A stretch of 64,000 bases of DNA from Bacteroidota bacterium (GTDB lineage Bacteria; Bacteroidota; Bacteroidia; NS11-12g; UBA955), in NCBI GenBank assembly GCA_030834125.1, contig JAURFW010000004.1, positions 54,602-118,601 of the forward strand, given 5' to 3'. Made by a program: the position numbers and the translations under genes. This document shows positions 37,092-45,972 of the stretch, piece after piece. Position 1 is the first letter of the stretch; every line of letters starts with the position of its first letter. The notes beneath the pieces are model-generated. The model did not search any database, was not told the DNA's origin, and saw nothing but the letters and a program-made list of their open reading frames with translations.

Positions 37092-38573
37092 ATGAGGGAA
37101 CATATTTTATCTAAACATCCATTATTAATTCCTTTCTTAGGAGCCCTTTCAGGGACATTATGTGATGTGCCATCATTACTATTGTTTTTTGTAATTGTAT
37201 TTTTACTTATAAAACGTAGACATGCGATTTACATCAAGTTCTTAATACTATTTGTACTCTTTTCAATGGTTACTTCCATTGTGAGTTCGATTCAATATGA
37301 ATCTTTCAATTACAGAAAGAAAAAAATTGAAAATGAGGATGATATTATTTTTCAAGTCATTCAAACTCACAAATCAGTAAAAGGAGATTATTTAATACTT
37401 GACTGTTCTATTAAAAGCATTGGAAATGAGTCAACAAATGGTAAAGCTAAGATAATCATTGATCGGCGAGCTTCAGTTTCTGTTGGTGGGATTTATTGCG
37501 CAAATTATACACTGTTAAAAAAGAGCAATATTGACCGGAAGTTTGAGAAATTCAATTATAGCAGAGATTTATTAGGAACCTTATTAGTTAAAGCGAATCA
37601 GATCAGCGCTTTGTCGGGATATAACTTAAATTCTTTTGCATCTGCAAATTGGGTGCGTCAGAATCTAACAATACGACTTCATGTTTACTTGCGTGCATTC
37701 TCAATGAATCTGTATAAAAGAACATTCTTAGGCCTCAAAAGTGATTTTAACGATAAGCAATTACAAGGTTTCAAAAAAGCCGGTGTTATGCACGCATTAA
37801 CCATATCAGGTATGCATATGGCAATAATATTCGGCGCACTAATTTTTCCTGTAAAACTGCTTATGAGGAAATGGCATTTTACTCGCTGGCTGAAATTGCT
37901 GAGTATCCCATTTTTATGGTTCTACGCAGAAATTACAGGAAGTGCACCACCAGTGGAACGGGCATTTGTATTTATTTCAATTTCAGTAATAAGTTCTTTG
38001 CTAATCAACCGAGATGTTAGAATTAGGGATTCAGTTTTTACTGTTGGAGTTTTGTATTTAATATTTCAACCGAGATCCATTTTTGATATTTCAGTACAAT
38101 TATCATTTGCAGCAGTATTTGGTATTGCTTGGATAGTTCCCATATTGAAATCGATTTATTCGACAAGCAATATTTTACTTGATTTTCTGTGGAGTTCAAT
38201 TTGCATGAGCATCGGTTGTACAATAAGTACTTTACCCTTTATATTATATTATTTTGGAGAAATTTCGTCTGGGTTTATTATTGGTAATCTGCTTCTTGGG
38301 TCTCTATTTACAATTTGGGTGGTATTGTGTCTTTTGATTTCCATTTTCGCATTATTGCATATAGAATTAGTATTCAGTATCGGTTGCAAGTTGATGAATT
38401 ATTTTGGATATGTGATTGAATACATCAGTCTTCAATTTTTTAAGTTGAAAATATCAGGTCTAAAGGTTAGTTCATTTTCATCATTTGAATTAATCTACTG
38501 CTATATACTCATAACTTCGGCAGTCATTTTTTTGATCAACTATCAAGAATCTAAATCAGACAAATTACAATGA
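37092..38573 (+). CDS. comEC: ComEC/Rec2-type DNA-uptake channel (short form)
   Basis: The 493-residue protein has N-terminal membrane segments, a DUF4131-like extracytoplasmic domain (about 60-165) and the Competence domain (about 205-470) with MHALTISGMHMAIIFGALIF and SGSAPPVERAFVF. ComEC forms the inner-membrane channel for single-stranded DNA in transformation. Canonical proteins of ~700 residues end in a metallo-beta-lactamase domain; it is absent here and the frame closes cleanly with a run of helices, a form I know from other Bacteroidota. The hairpin before the start and the 36-bp gap from the upstream gene suggest linked transcription. Confidence 0.87.
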   Translation: MREHILSKHPLLIPFLGALSGTLCDVPSLLLFFVIVFLLIKRRHAIYIKFLILFVLFSMVTSIVSSIQYESFNYRKKKIENEDDIIFQVIQTHKSVKGDYLILDCSIKSIGNESTNGKAKIIIDRRASVSVGGIYCANYTLLKKSNIDRKFEKFNYSRDLLGTLLVKANQISALSGYNLNSFASANWVRQNLTIRLHVYLRAFSMNLYKRTFLGLKSDFNDKQLQGFKKAGVMHALTISGMHMAIIFGALIFPVKLLMRKWHFTRWLKLLSIPFLWFYAEITGSAPPVERAFVFISISVISSLLINRDVRIRDSVFTVGVLYLIFQPRSIFDISVQLSFAAVFGIAWIVPILKSIYSTSNILLDFLWSSICMSIGCTISTLPFILYYFGEISSGFIIGNLLLGSLFTIWVVLCLLISIFALLHIELVFSIGCKLMNYFGYVIEYISLQFFKLKISGLKVSSFSSFELIYCYILITSAVIFLINYQESKSDKLQ

Positions 38574-38574
38574 T

Positions 38575-38582
38575 TATCTTTG
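38575..38582 (+). promoter_or_regulatory. -7 promoter box of the enoyl-CoA hydratase gene
   Basis: TATCTTTG followed by CTAA and the ATG at 38587, only two bases after the comEC stop. Same box and spacing as the nifU-like gene. Confidence 0.5.
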
Positions 38583-38586
38583 CTAA

Positions 38587-39357
38587 ATGGACTTTGTGAA
38601 TAGTGAGATTATTGGAAGAATTGGGTTTGTTATTTTAAATAGACCCGATAAGAGGAATGCGCTAAATCCTCAGTTAGTAAATGAAGTTACTTCAGTAATG
38701 AAGGAGTTTAATGCGAATGAAACTATTCGAGTAATTGTTATCAAGTCCTCAGATAAGCCATTTTGCGCAGGGGCGGACTTATCCTATATAAAAGCATTGA
38801 GCGATTTTACATTTGAGGAAAATCTTGAAGATTCAAACCGCTTGAAGCACATGTTTGAACTAATTTATAACTCGCCTAAAATTACAATTAGCCAAGTTGA
38901 GGGGCCTGCAATCGCGGGAGGGTGTGGATTAGCACAAATGACGGATTTTTGTTTTGCTAGCGATGAAGCAATATTTGGATATTCAGAGGTGAAGATTGGA
39001 TTTATTCCTGCTTTGGTAATGGTTTATTTAAGGGAGAAGATAGGTATGAACCTGTTAAATAAATGGTTGCTTACAGGATCGGTTTTTGCGGCGGATGAAG
39101 CTTTAAAGGATGGCCTAATTTATAAAATTTCAACCCCTGAAAAAATAGAGTCTGAAGTAATAGCGTTTGCCGATAAAATTGCTAGTAGTACTAGCGGAGA
39201 TTCAATCCGTTTAACAAAATTATTAATGCGAGAAATTCCACCTAATAGACTTAATGCTTTAGAATTAGCGGCAAAATCAAATGCTGAAGCGCGTCAAACA
39301 GGTGATTGCAAAAGAGGGATTTCTAGTTTTTTAAATAAAGAAAGAAATAAGTGGTGA
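38587..39357 (+). CDS. Enoyl-CoA hydratase/isomerase family protein
   Basis: The 256-residue crotonase-fold protein has NRPDKRNALNPQLV, the oxyanion-hole stretch KPFCAGADLSYI (about 58-69) and GPAIAGGCGLAQMTDF (about 103-118). The first catalytic Glu of true hydratases lies in the second loop (here the position reads GCGLAQ, without Glu), while the later EVKIGFIPALV segment has a Glu; methylglutaconyl-CoA-like or isomerase activity is as likely as hydration. It overlaps the tatD start by a few bases. Confidence 0.85.
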   Translation: MDFVNSEIIGRIGFVILNRPDKRNALNPQLVNEVTSVMKEFNANETIRVIVIKSSDKPFCAGADLSYIKALSDFTFEENLEDSNRLKHMFELIYNSPKITISQVEGPAIAGGCGLAQMTDFCFASDEAIFGYSEVKIGFIPALVMVYLREKIGMNLLNKWLLTGSVFAADEALKDGLIYKISTPEKIESEVIAFADKIASSTSGDSIRLTKLLMREIPPNRLNALELAAKSNAEARQTGDCKRGISSFLNKERNKW

Positions 39358-40121
39358 TTTATACAGATACGCATTGTCACCTCTATGGAGATGAGTTTAA
39401 CGAGGATATTGAAAGTGTAATAGCAGATTCGGTTGCAGATGGAGTGATTAAAATATTGCTACCAAATATTGATTTAGACAGTATTGGTGCAATGCACATT
39501 TTGAGTCAAAAATATCCTGATAACTGCTTTCCAATGATGGGTTTACATCCTTGTTCAGTCGACAAAGATTATCAACAAGTATTAGACAAAATGTATTCCT
39601 ATTTTTCTGAAAATAGGTATGTTGGAGTTGGTGAGGTTGGTTTGGATTTATATTGGGATAAATCAACCGAGAATATGCAAAAAGATGCATTGACTCAACA
39701 AGTGGAATGGGCCATTGAATTCGGACTTCCTTTATCACTTCACACGCGAAACGCTACTCATAAAGTATTGGAGATTTTAAAACCCTACAAGGGTAAGATA
39801 ACTGGAGTTTTTCACTGCTTCAGTGAAAGTATGGAGTTAGCTGAAGAGATTATTAAATTAGGTTTTTACTTGGGAATAGGAGGAGTGGTTACTTTTAAAA
39901 AAGCAGGGATAATCAATGTTTTAGAAAAAATTGGTATCGACAGGGTTGTTTTAGAAACAGACTCCCCTTATTTAGCTCCAACGCCCTTTCGAGGGAAAAG
40001 AAATCAACCGGCATATGTGAAAATAATTGCTGAATTTATAGCAGATTCTTTAGGTATATCAACAAATGATATTTCAGCGTCTTCTCAAAATAATGTAAAT
40101 CAATTGTTTGGGAATTTGTGA
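39351..40121 (+). CDS. tatD: TatD-family metal-dependent hydrolase
   Basis: The 256-residue TIM-barrel protein has the metal motif DTHCHLYGDEF at the N-terminus, GLHPCSVD, GEVGLDLYWD, PLSLHTRNA, GVFHCFSES and LETDSPYLAP, the full TatD set. TatD proteins act as 3'-5' exonucleases/DNases or deacylases. The start is one of two adjacent GTG codons (39351 or 39354) overlapping the stop of the enoyl-CoA hydratase gene, so it is translationally coupled to it. Confidence 0.9.
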   Translation: MVIYTDTHCHLYGDEFNEDIESVIADSVADGVIKILLPNIDLDSIGAMHILSQKYPDNCFPMMGLHPCSVDKDYQQVLDKMYSYFSENRYVGVGEVGLDLYWDKSTENMQKDALTQQVEWAIEFGLPLSLHTRNATHKVLEILKPYKGKITGVFHCFSESMELAEEIIKLGFYLGIGGVVTFKKAGIINVLEKIGIDRVVLETDSPYLAPTPFRGKRNQPAYVKIIAEFIADSLGISTNDISASSQNNVNQLFGNL

Positions 40122-40159
40122 TAATTGTCACAATATCTCTAGTGTATTTTGTAGAGTTT

Positions 40160-40170
40160 TGAATAATTCA
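40160..40170. promoter_or_regulatory. Inverted repeat upstream of the soxB-like gene
   Basis: TGAATAATTCA is a perfect 11-bp inverted repeat (half-site TGAAT) 17 bp before the ATG. A related half-site appears in the palindrome upstream of the rhodanese gene at the other end of the sulfur island. It could be an operator, or chance in AT-rich DNA. Confidence 0.3.
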
Positions 40171-40186
40171 GAATTTTCAATACACA

Positions 40187-41944
40187 ATGACTAAAAAACT
40201 ACACCATTTCAACTGCTCATGTTGCAGCGACGATTCCACTAATTCAACAAATAGAAGAGACTTTTTAAAAACTGCTGGTACGGCAGGGTTTGGCTTTGCC
40301 TTTGGTTCAATGGCTGCTGGAACAATTACAGGTTGTGCTTCTGATGTTAAAAATATGAAAAATACGGGTGCTGTTCAAAATGGTAAAGCTCAGCACTTTT
40401 CAATATTGCAAACTGCAGATATTCATGGTCAGTTATTAGTGCATGATGAGTTCTTTTGGGAGCAAGATAAGGCGGTCTTCAAAAAGAGAGGTGGAATGGC
40501 ATCATTGAAAACAATGATTAATGAGCTACGTAATGAAAATCCAGGTAATACAATGGTAATAGACGGTGGTGACTGCTTCCAAGGAAGTGGTCTAGCTGCC
40601 TTGACCGAAGGACGCGCCCTTATACCATTAATAAATAACATCGGATATGATTTGATGCTTCCAGGAAATTGGGAGGTTGTTTATGGTAAGGAAAACATGA
40701 TTAAAGATTTAGGTGGGTATAACGCTGCAAAAGTTTGTGCAAATATGTGGCATGATGATGGAAGTGACTTACCAACAGATTTAATTTTTCCTCCATATTG
40801 GATTAAGAATGTTGCCGGTGTAAAAATTGGATTTATTGGTTACAACGACCCACTTACTCCAAAACGCCAGTCTCCGGAATACAGTTTAGGTATCCATTTC
40901 TCAGATCCTGAACAGAACGTTGCGCGATATATTAAGTTACTCCGCGAATATGAAAATTGCTCTATGGTGTTCTTAGTAACTCACATGGGTTTAACTCAGC
41001 AAATTGACTTAGGAAATAAACCATATATAGAGGGAGTTGATTACATTCTTGGAGCAGACACCCATGAAAGAGTTCGTAAACCAATTGATGCAAAATATGC
41101 AAAGGTTACAGAGCCAGGTGCGTTTGCGTCGTTTTTAGGTAAATTAGATATTGTGGTTGAAGATGGCAAAATAAAAGACCACACCTATAACTTGTTAGAT
41201 GTAGATCCAGAAAAATATAAGCCAGATGCAGAAATGACTCAATTAGTAGAAGAGGCGTATAAGCCACATGCATCTTTCTTGAATAAAAAAGTTGGTGAAA
41301 CTACCAAAACATTAGTTAGATATTATGTATTAGAAAATCCAATGGATAATTTCATTACTGATGCTGTTATGGATAAATTCAAAACGGATGTAGCATTGTC
41401 AAATGGTTTTAGATTCTGCCCTCCTTTAGTGGTTGATGAGAAAAATAATGTGAAAGCCGATATTACCAACGACTACATTTGGAGTATGTTACCCGTAAAT
41501 TCTCAAGCTAGAACTGGAAAGGTAACCGGAGAGAAAATATGGAATTGGCTAGAGAAAGAATTAGAAAATGTATTCGCTAAAGATCCCGCAAAAAGATTTG
41601 GTGGATGGGTTGTCCGTTTTTCAGGAATGCAGATTAACTTCTCAAGTGCGAATGAGAAAGGAAAGAGATTAAATTGGATTAAAATTGGAGGAGAAGAAAT
41701 TGATATGTCTAAATTGTATTCAATTGTTGCTTGTGAGAGAGAAGGGGATCCAGAAGATGCAATTTGTCGTATGATGGGAGTTACAGACCCAGTAGATACT
41801 GGAATTATGCTTCATGATGTACTCCGCGAATATTTAAAAAATCATTCTCCAATTTCGCCTGTTGTTGAGGGTAGAGTTCAATGTACCGACCAACCTATTG
41901 ATCTTTTGAGTCAATTAGATGGCTATGAGTATAGCTTTAGATAG
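40187..41944 (+). CDS. soxB: SoxB-like thiosulfohydrolase, Tat-exported lipoprotein
   Basis: The 585-residue protein is of the 5'-nucleotidase/UshA superfamily with the SoxB pattern. Metal ligands are visible in ADIHGQLL, DGGDCFQGSG, the SoxB-type PGNWEVVYG (instead of GNHE of nucleotidases), VTHMG and GADTHERV. SoxB removes sulfate from thiosulfonate bound to SoxYZ. The N-terminus has a Tat motif NRRDFLKTAG and a possible lipobox ITGC (about residue 50), preceded by an unusual FNCSCCSDD. It precedes TauE, TsdA-like and persulfide genes, so a sulfur role is well supported; soxYZ are not in the window. A nucleotidase with other substrate is the alternative. Confidence 0.78.
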   Translation: MTKKLHHFNCSCCSDDSTNSTNRRDFLKTAGTAGFGFAFGSMAAGTITGCASDVKNMKNTGAVQNGKAQHFSILQTADIHGQLLVHDEFFWEQDKAVFKKRGGMASLKTMINELRNENPGNTMVIDGGDCFQGSGLAALTEGRALIPLINNIGYDLMLPGNWEVVYGKENMIKDLGGYNAAKVCANMWHDDGSDLPTDLIFPPYWIKNVAGVKIGFIGYNDPLTPKRQSPEYSLGIHFSDPEQNVARYIKLLREYENCSMVFLVTHMGLTQQIDLGNKPYIEGVDYILGADTHERVRKPIDAKYAKVTEPGAFASFLGKLDIVVEDGKIKDHTYNLLDVDPEKYKPDAEMTQLVEEAYKPHASFLNKKVGETTKTLVRYYVLENPMDNFITDAVMDKFKTDVALSNGFRFCPPLVVDEKNNVKADITNDYIWSMLPVNSQARTGKVTGEKIWNWLEKELENVFAKDPAKRFGGWVVRFSGMQINFSSANEKGKRLNWIKIGGEEIDMSKLYSIVACEREGDPEDAICRMMGVTDPVDTGIMLHDVLREYLKNHSPISPVVEGRVQCTDQPIDLLSQLDGYEYSFR

Positions 41945-41996
41945 TTTGTAACAAAAGTCATATTCTGTATCAAATTTTAGCACTTTAATTGCAGGA

Positions 41997-42806
41997 ATGG
42001 AAACCTTAGAAATATTAGGATATGCTAGTGCCATTTTAATGGGTTTATCATTAGGTCTTATTGGCGGTGGCGGATCAATATTAACGGTACCAATTTTGGT
42101 GTATCTTCTTGGAGTAGATACGGAAACATCTACTGCGTACTCCCTATTTATTGTGGGATTAACCAGTTTGTTTGGTTCCTTTAGTCATATGCGTATGGGC
42201 AATATTCATTGGAAAACTGCCGTTATTTTTGGGATTCCAGCAATTATAAGTGTATATCTCACGCGTCATTACGTTGTGCCAGCTATACCAAATGAGATCT
42301 TTAAGACGGGAGATTTTATCTTGAATAAAGACATAGCCTTGTTATTATTCTTTGCAATAATCATGGTTTTGGCTTCATATTCAATGATCAAGAAGAAAAA
42401 AGGCGAAGTAAAAACTGAAGAAAGTGAAATACAATACAATTTTCCGTTAATTGGAGTTGAAGGACTGGTTGTTGGCCTAGTTACAGGTTTAGTTGGAGCC
42501 GGTGGAGGTTTTCTAATTATTCCAGCATTGGTATTATTGGCTAAATTGCCAATGAAACAGGCGGTAGGAACTTCATTAATAATTATTGCATCTAAATCAT
42601 TATTAGGTTTTTTAGGCGATTTAGGTGTGGGTAGAGAGATAGATTGGATCTTACTTCTGATTTTCAGCTGTATTGCAATTATTGGAATTTTTATAGGAGC
42701 AGCACTATCTAAAAAGATAAGCGGATCAAAATTAAAACCTGCTTTTGGTTGGTTTGTTTTGATAATGGGTATTTATATTATATTCAACAGTCTAATGCAG
42801 CAATAA
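41997..42806 (+). CDS. TauE/SafE-family sulfite/sulfur-anion exporter
   Basis: The 269-residue protein has about eight transmembrane helices in two repeats, each starting with a conserved Gly-rich helix (GLSLGLIGGGGSILTVPILV at about 16-35 and GLVTGLVGAGGGFLIIPALV at about 155-174). TauE/SafE proteins export sulfite, sulfoacetate or related anions. It starts 52 bp after the soxB-like gene and is followed 4 bp on by the dihaem cytochrome. Export of oxidation products is the natural role here; the exact anion is unknown. Confidence 0.88.
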   Translation: METLEILGYASAILMGLSLGLIGGGGSILTVPILVYLLGVDTETSTAYSLFIVGLTSLFGSFSHMRMGNIHWKTAVIFGIPAIISVYLTRHYVVPAIPNEIFKTGDFILNKDIALLLFFAIIMVLASYSMIKKKKGEVKTEESEIQYNFPLIGVEGLVVGLVTGLVGAGGGFLIIPALVLLAKLPMKQAVGTSLIIIASKSLLGFLGDLGVGREIDWILLLIFSCIAIIGIFIGAALSKKISGSKLKPAFGWFVLIMGIYIIFNSLMQQ

Positions 42807-42810
42807 TTTT

Positions 42811-43875
42811 ATGATTGACCCACACGACGAGAAAAAACTGATTAAAACTGTAACCTCACTGATAACACTATTGATGTTGGTTATTTTAACTTTAATTTCA
42901 ATCGTATTTTGGATGATTTTTGGTTCGAAAAATGATTCTTTTTCGGAATTAGAGATTCAAGAAATTGCGACTGTCGCGGTCTCAATACCGTCAATGGATG
43001 AATCGACGGATTTATGGACGGCGCCATCTATTTCAGAGATTCCTGAAGGAGAGCAAGGAGAATTGATTAAATACGGTAAGGATTTAGTTGCTAAAACTAC
43101 AGAATATTTCGGTCCTAATGGTAGTGTGGCTCATTTATCAAATGGATTAAATTGCCAAAATTGCCATCTTGATGCCGGAACTAAAGTATGGGGAAATAAC
43201 TATGGCTCTGTGGCAGCTACATACCCTAAAATGCGTGGTAGGAGCGGGCAAGTTGAAGGAGTATTTAAACGTATTTCTGACTGCTTTGAAAGATCGTTAA
43301 ATGGTACCGCACCAGATTCAAATTCTAGAGAAATGAAAGCAATGGCTGCTTACATCAAATGGGTGGGTAAAGCTGTGGTTAAGGGTCAGAAAGCAAAGGG
43401 CTCTGGCATTTTTAATATCGCTTTCTTAGATAGACCTGCAGACCCAAAACAGGGTAAGGAAGTTTATGATGCAAAATGTGCTGTTTGCCATCAGGCTGAT
43501 GGGCAAGGGCAGTTAAATGATGTCGGTAACAATTATACGTATCCTCCGTTATGGGGTAAATTGAGCTATAATAAAGGTGCTGGTTTGTACCGCCTTAGTC
43601 GTTTTGCAGGATATGTAAAGGCAAATATGCCTTTAGGTGCATCATACAATGCACCACAATTAACGGATGAGGAGGCCTGGGATGTTGCAGCCTATGTGAA
43701 TACCCAGGACAGACCAAGTCTAGACCTTTCGAAAGATTGGCCGGATATTTCGAAGAAGAAAATCGACCATCCATTTGGTCCGTATGTTGATCCCTATTCA
43801 GAGTCGCAACATAAGTTTGGACCATTTACTGAAATACAGTCCTTTTATGATGAATTGAAAAAATCAAAGTCGTAA
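42811..43875 (+). CDS. tsdA: Membrane-anchored dihaem cytochrome c, thiosulfate-dehydrogenase (TsdA) type
   Basis: The 354-residue protein has an N-terminal transmembrane anchor (about 14-36) and two cytochrome c domains with haem sites CQNCH (about residue 115) and CAVCH (about 225). After the first site comes RISDCFERSLNG, the counterpart of the conserved Cys that ligates haem 1 in TsdA, and NMPLGASYN supplies a likely Met ligand to haem 2. TsdA oxidises thiosulfate to tetrathionate or the reverse. Most TsdA enzymes are soluble, so the membrane anchor is notable. Genes for TauE (upstream) and the methyltransferase (downstream) are within 5 bp. Confidence 0.8.
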   Translation: MIDPHDEKKLIKTVTSLITLLMLVILTLISIVFWMIFGSKNDSFSELEIQEIATVAVSIPSMDESTDLWTAPSISEIPEGEQGELIKYGKDLVAKTTEYFGPNGSVAHLSNGLNCQNCHLDAGTKVWGNNYGSVAATYPKMRGRSGQVEGVFKRISDCFERSLNGTAPDSNSREMKAMAAYIKWVGKAVVKGQKAKGSGIFNIAFLDRPADPKQGKEVYDAKCAVCHQADGQGQLNDVGNNYTYPPLWGKLSYNKGAGLYRLSRFAGYVKANMPLGASYNAPQLTDEEAWDVAAYVNTQDRPSLDLSKDWPDISKKKIDHPFGPYVDPYSESQHKFGPFTEIQSFYDELKKSKS

Positions 43876-43877
43876 TT

Positions 43878-44546
43878 ATGAAAGATTTAACACCAAAAAC
43901 AGATATCGGATTAAGTTGTACAATGGATGAAAATGGTTGTTGCATAGTTCCTGATCAACAGAATCAATTAGATTGGGCTTATTGGGATAATCAATGGGCT
44001 GCAGGTCAAACAGGTTGGGATATAGGCTATGTTGCACCGGCATTAAAAGATTGGTTTGATTCAATTGAAGATAAGAGTTTATCCGTCCTGATTCCAGGTT
44101 GTGGTAATGCACATGAAGCTGAATATCTTTTAAGTATTGGTTTTACTAATATCACGGTAATTGATATAGCTCCTGTTGCGGTAAGGATTTTAAAAGAAAA
44201 GTTTAGTAATCAACCCAATATTCAAGTGATTCAGGGTGATTTCTTTGAACATGAGGGCGCATATGATGTTATAGTTGAGCAAACGTTTTTCTGTGCGATA
44301 GATCCTTTGTTACGAGCGAGCTATTGTGAGAAGATGCAAAAGTTATTGAAACCGAATGGTGTACTGGGGGGTCTTTTATTCGATAGGAAATTTGAGCAAG
44401 GCCCACCGTTTGGAGGATGTAAATGTGAATATACTCCGATATTCCATAAAAATGGGTTAGAGGTTTTAGAAATGGATATAACGGGAGGATCAATCCCAGA
44501 AAGACAAGGATCGGAATTATTTTTTAAAGCGAAATCAAAAAATTAG
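43878..44546 (+). CDS. TPMT/thiol-methyltransferase-like SAM enzyme
   Basis: The 222-residue protein is a class I SAM methyltransferase of the TPMT/HTMT (thiol or halide methyltransferase) group: WDNQWAAGQTGWDIGYVAPAL, motif I VLIPGCGNAHEAEYL, DIAPVAVRILKEKF, and EQTFFCAIDPLLRASYCEKM. The N-terminus is Cys-rich (SCTMDENGCCIVPD). Its place inside a sulfur operon, 2 bp after the TsdA-like gene and 10 bp before the persulfide dioxygenase, suggests that it methylates sulfide, a thiol or a thiosulfate-derived species. That substrate assignment is inference from family and context. Confidence 0.82.
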   Translation: MKDLTPKTDIGLSCTMDENGCCIVPDQQNQLDWAYWDNQWAAGQTGWDIGYVAPALKDWFDSIEDKSLSVLIPGCGNAHEAEYLLSIGFTNITVIDIAPVAVRILKEKFSNQPNIQVIQGDFFEHEGAYDVIVEQTFFCAIDPLLRASYCEKMQKLLKPNGVLGGLLFDRKFEQGPPFGGCKCEYTPIFHKNGLEVLEMDITGGSIPERQGSELFFKAKSKN

Positions 44547-44556
44547 TACGCATAAT

Positions 44557-45972
44557 ATGAATATTGAACAGATTTACACAGGATGTTTAGCACAAGGTGC
44601 TTATTACATCGAAAGTAATGGAGAGGTAGCAATTATCGATCCTTTACGGGAGATTCAGACCTACATTGACAAGGCCGAAAAAGATGGGGCAAAAATCAAA
44701 TATATTTTCGAAACCCATTTTCACGCTGATTTTGTATCTGGCCACCTAGATTTAAGTCAAAAAACAGGTGCCCCTATTATTTACGGACCAACGGCAAATC
44801 CCGAGTTCCACTGTGTTATTGCAGAGGATAATCAGGTATTTGAATTGGGTAATATCAAAATTAAGGTGCTACATACTCCAGGTCATACTATGGAAAGCAC
44901 CTGTTTCTTATTACTGGATGAGTCAGACTCACCTCATAGTTTATTTAGTGGAGATACTCTATTTTTAGGTGATGTAGGGAGACCTGATTTAGCACAAAAG
45001 GCCGATATGACTCAAGAGCAACTTGCTGGATTTTTGTATGACAGTTTATACGGTAAAATTTTACCTCTTCCAGATTCAGTAATGGTATATCCTGCTCATG
45101 GAGCCGGTTCAGCTTGCGGAAAGAACATGATGAAAGAAACAATGGATACATTGGGGAATCAAAAAGGTATGAACTACGCATTGAATCAACCAAATAAAGA
45201 GAGTTTTATTGCAGCTGTAACAGATGGTTTGTTACCTCCACCTGCATATTTTCCCATGAATGTTGCTATGAATAAAAAGGGATACAATAGTATCGACTCG
45301 GTAATGGCAAAAGGTATGACAGCTTTGAGCGTTTCTGCATTTGAAACTGCAGCAGAAACTACTGGTGCAATTATTTTAGATACCAGAGATGCTGATGCAT
45401 TTTCTAAAGGATTTGTGCCTAGATCAATAAATATTGGCTTGAATGGGCAATTTGCACCATGGGTTGGTGCGATGATTGTGGATGTTAAGCAACCTATTTT
45501 ATTGATAACTGAAGCTGGTAAAGAAGAAGAATCATTAGTAAGATTAACTCGTGTTGGTTTTGATGAAGTATACGGTTATTTAGAAGGTGGTATCGATGCA
45601 TGGAAAGCTGCGGGTAAAGAAATCGACACAGTAAATAGAATTGATGCCGAAACTTTTAAAAACGAGTTAAATATTGGAGAAACCTTTGTTTTGGATGTTA
45701 GAAAGGAAAGTGAATATTGCGCTGAGCATGTTGAGGAAGCATTTAATAAACCTTTAGATTTTATTGCTAATTGGTTTAGTGATATGTCTTCTCATGAGGG
45801 CGAATTCTACATTCACTGTGCAGGAGGGTATAGAAGTATGATTGCTGCATCTGTTCTAAAATCAAAAGGAATCCATAATTTTAAAGAAATTGCTGGTGGT
45901 TTTAAAGCTATTGCGGATGCAGGTATTGCTAAAACCGATTTTGTATGTCAGTCTAAACTTTCAAACGCATGA
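44557..45972 (+). CDS. Persulfide dioxygenase-like MBL protein fused to two rhodanese domains
   Basis: Residues 1-230 form a metallo-beta-lactamase domain of the ETHE1/persulfide dioxygenase type with THFHADFVSGH, TPGHTMES, SGDTLFLGDVGRPDL and YPAHGAGSACG. Two rhodanese domains follow (about 265-365 and 375-465). The first has TEAGKEEES where the active-site loop should be and lacks Cys; the second has HCAGGYRS with the catalytic Cys. The protein should oxidise glutathione or low-molecular persulfide to sulfite and move sulfane sulfur. It overlaps the next ATG by four bases. Confidence 0.9.
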   Translation: MNIEQIYTGCLAQGAYYIESNGEVAIIDPLREIQTYIDKAEKDGAKIKYIFETHFHADFVSGHLDLSQKTGAPIIYGPTANPEFHCVIAEDNQVFELGNIKIKVLHTPGHTMESTCFLLLDESDSPHSLFSGDTLFLGDVGRPDLAQKADMTQEQLAGFLYDSLYGKILPLPDSVMVYPAHGAGSACGKNMMKETMDTLGNQKGMNYALNQPNKESFIAAVTDGLLPPPAYFPMNVAMNKKGYNSIDSVMAKGMTALSVSAFETAAETTGAIILDTRDADAFSKGFVPRSINIGLNGQFAPWVGAMIVDVKQPILLITEAGKEEESLVRLTRVGFDEVYGYLEGGIDAWKAAGKEIDTVNRIDAETFKNELNIGETFVLDVRKESEYCAEHVEEAFNKPLDFIANWFSDMSSHEGEFYIHCAGGYRSMIAASVLKSKGIHNFKEIAGGFKAIADAGIAKTDFVCQSKLSNA

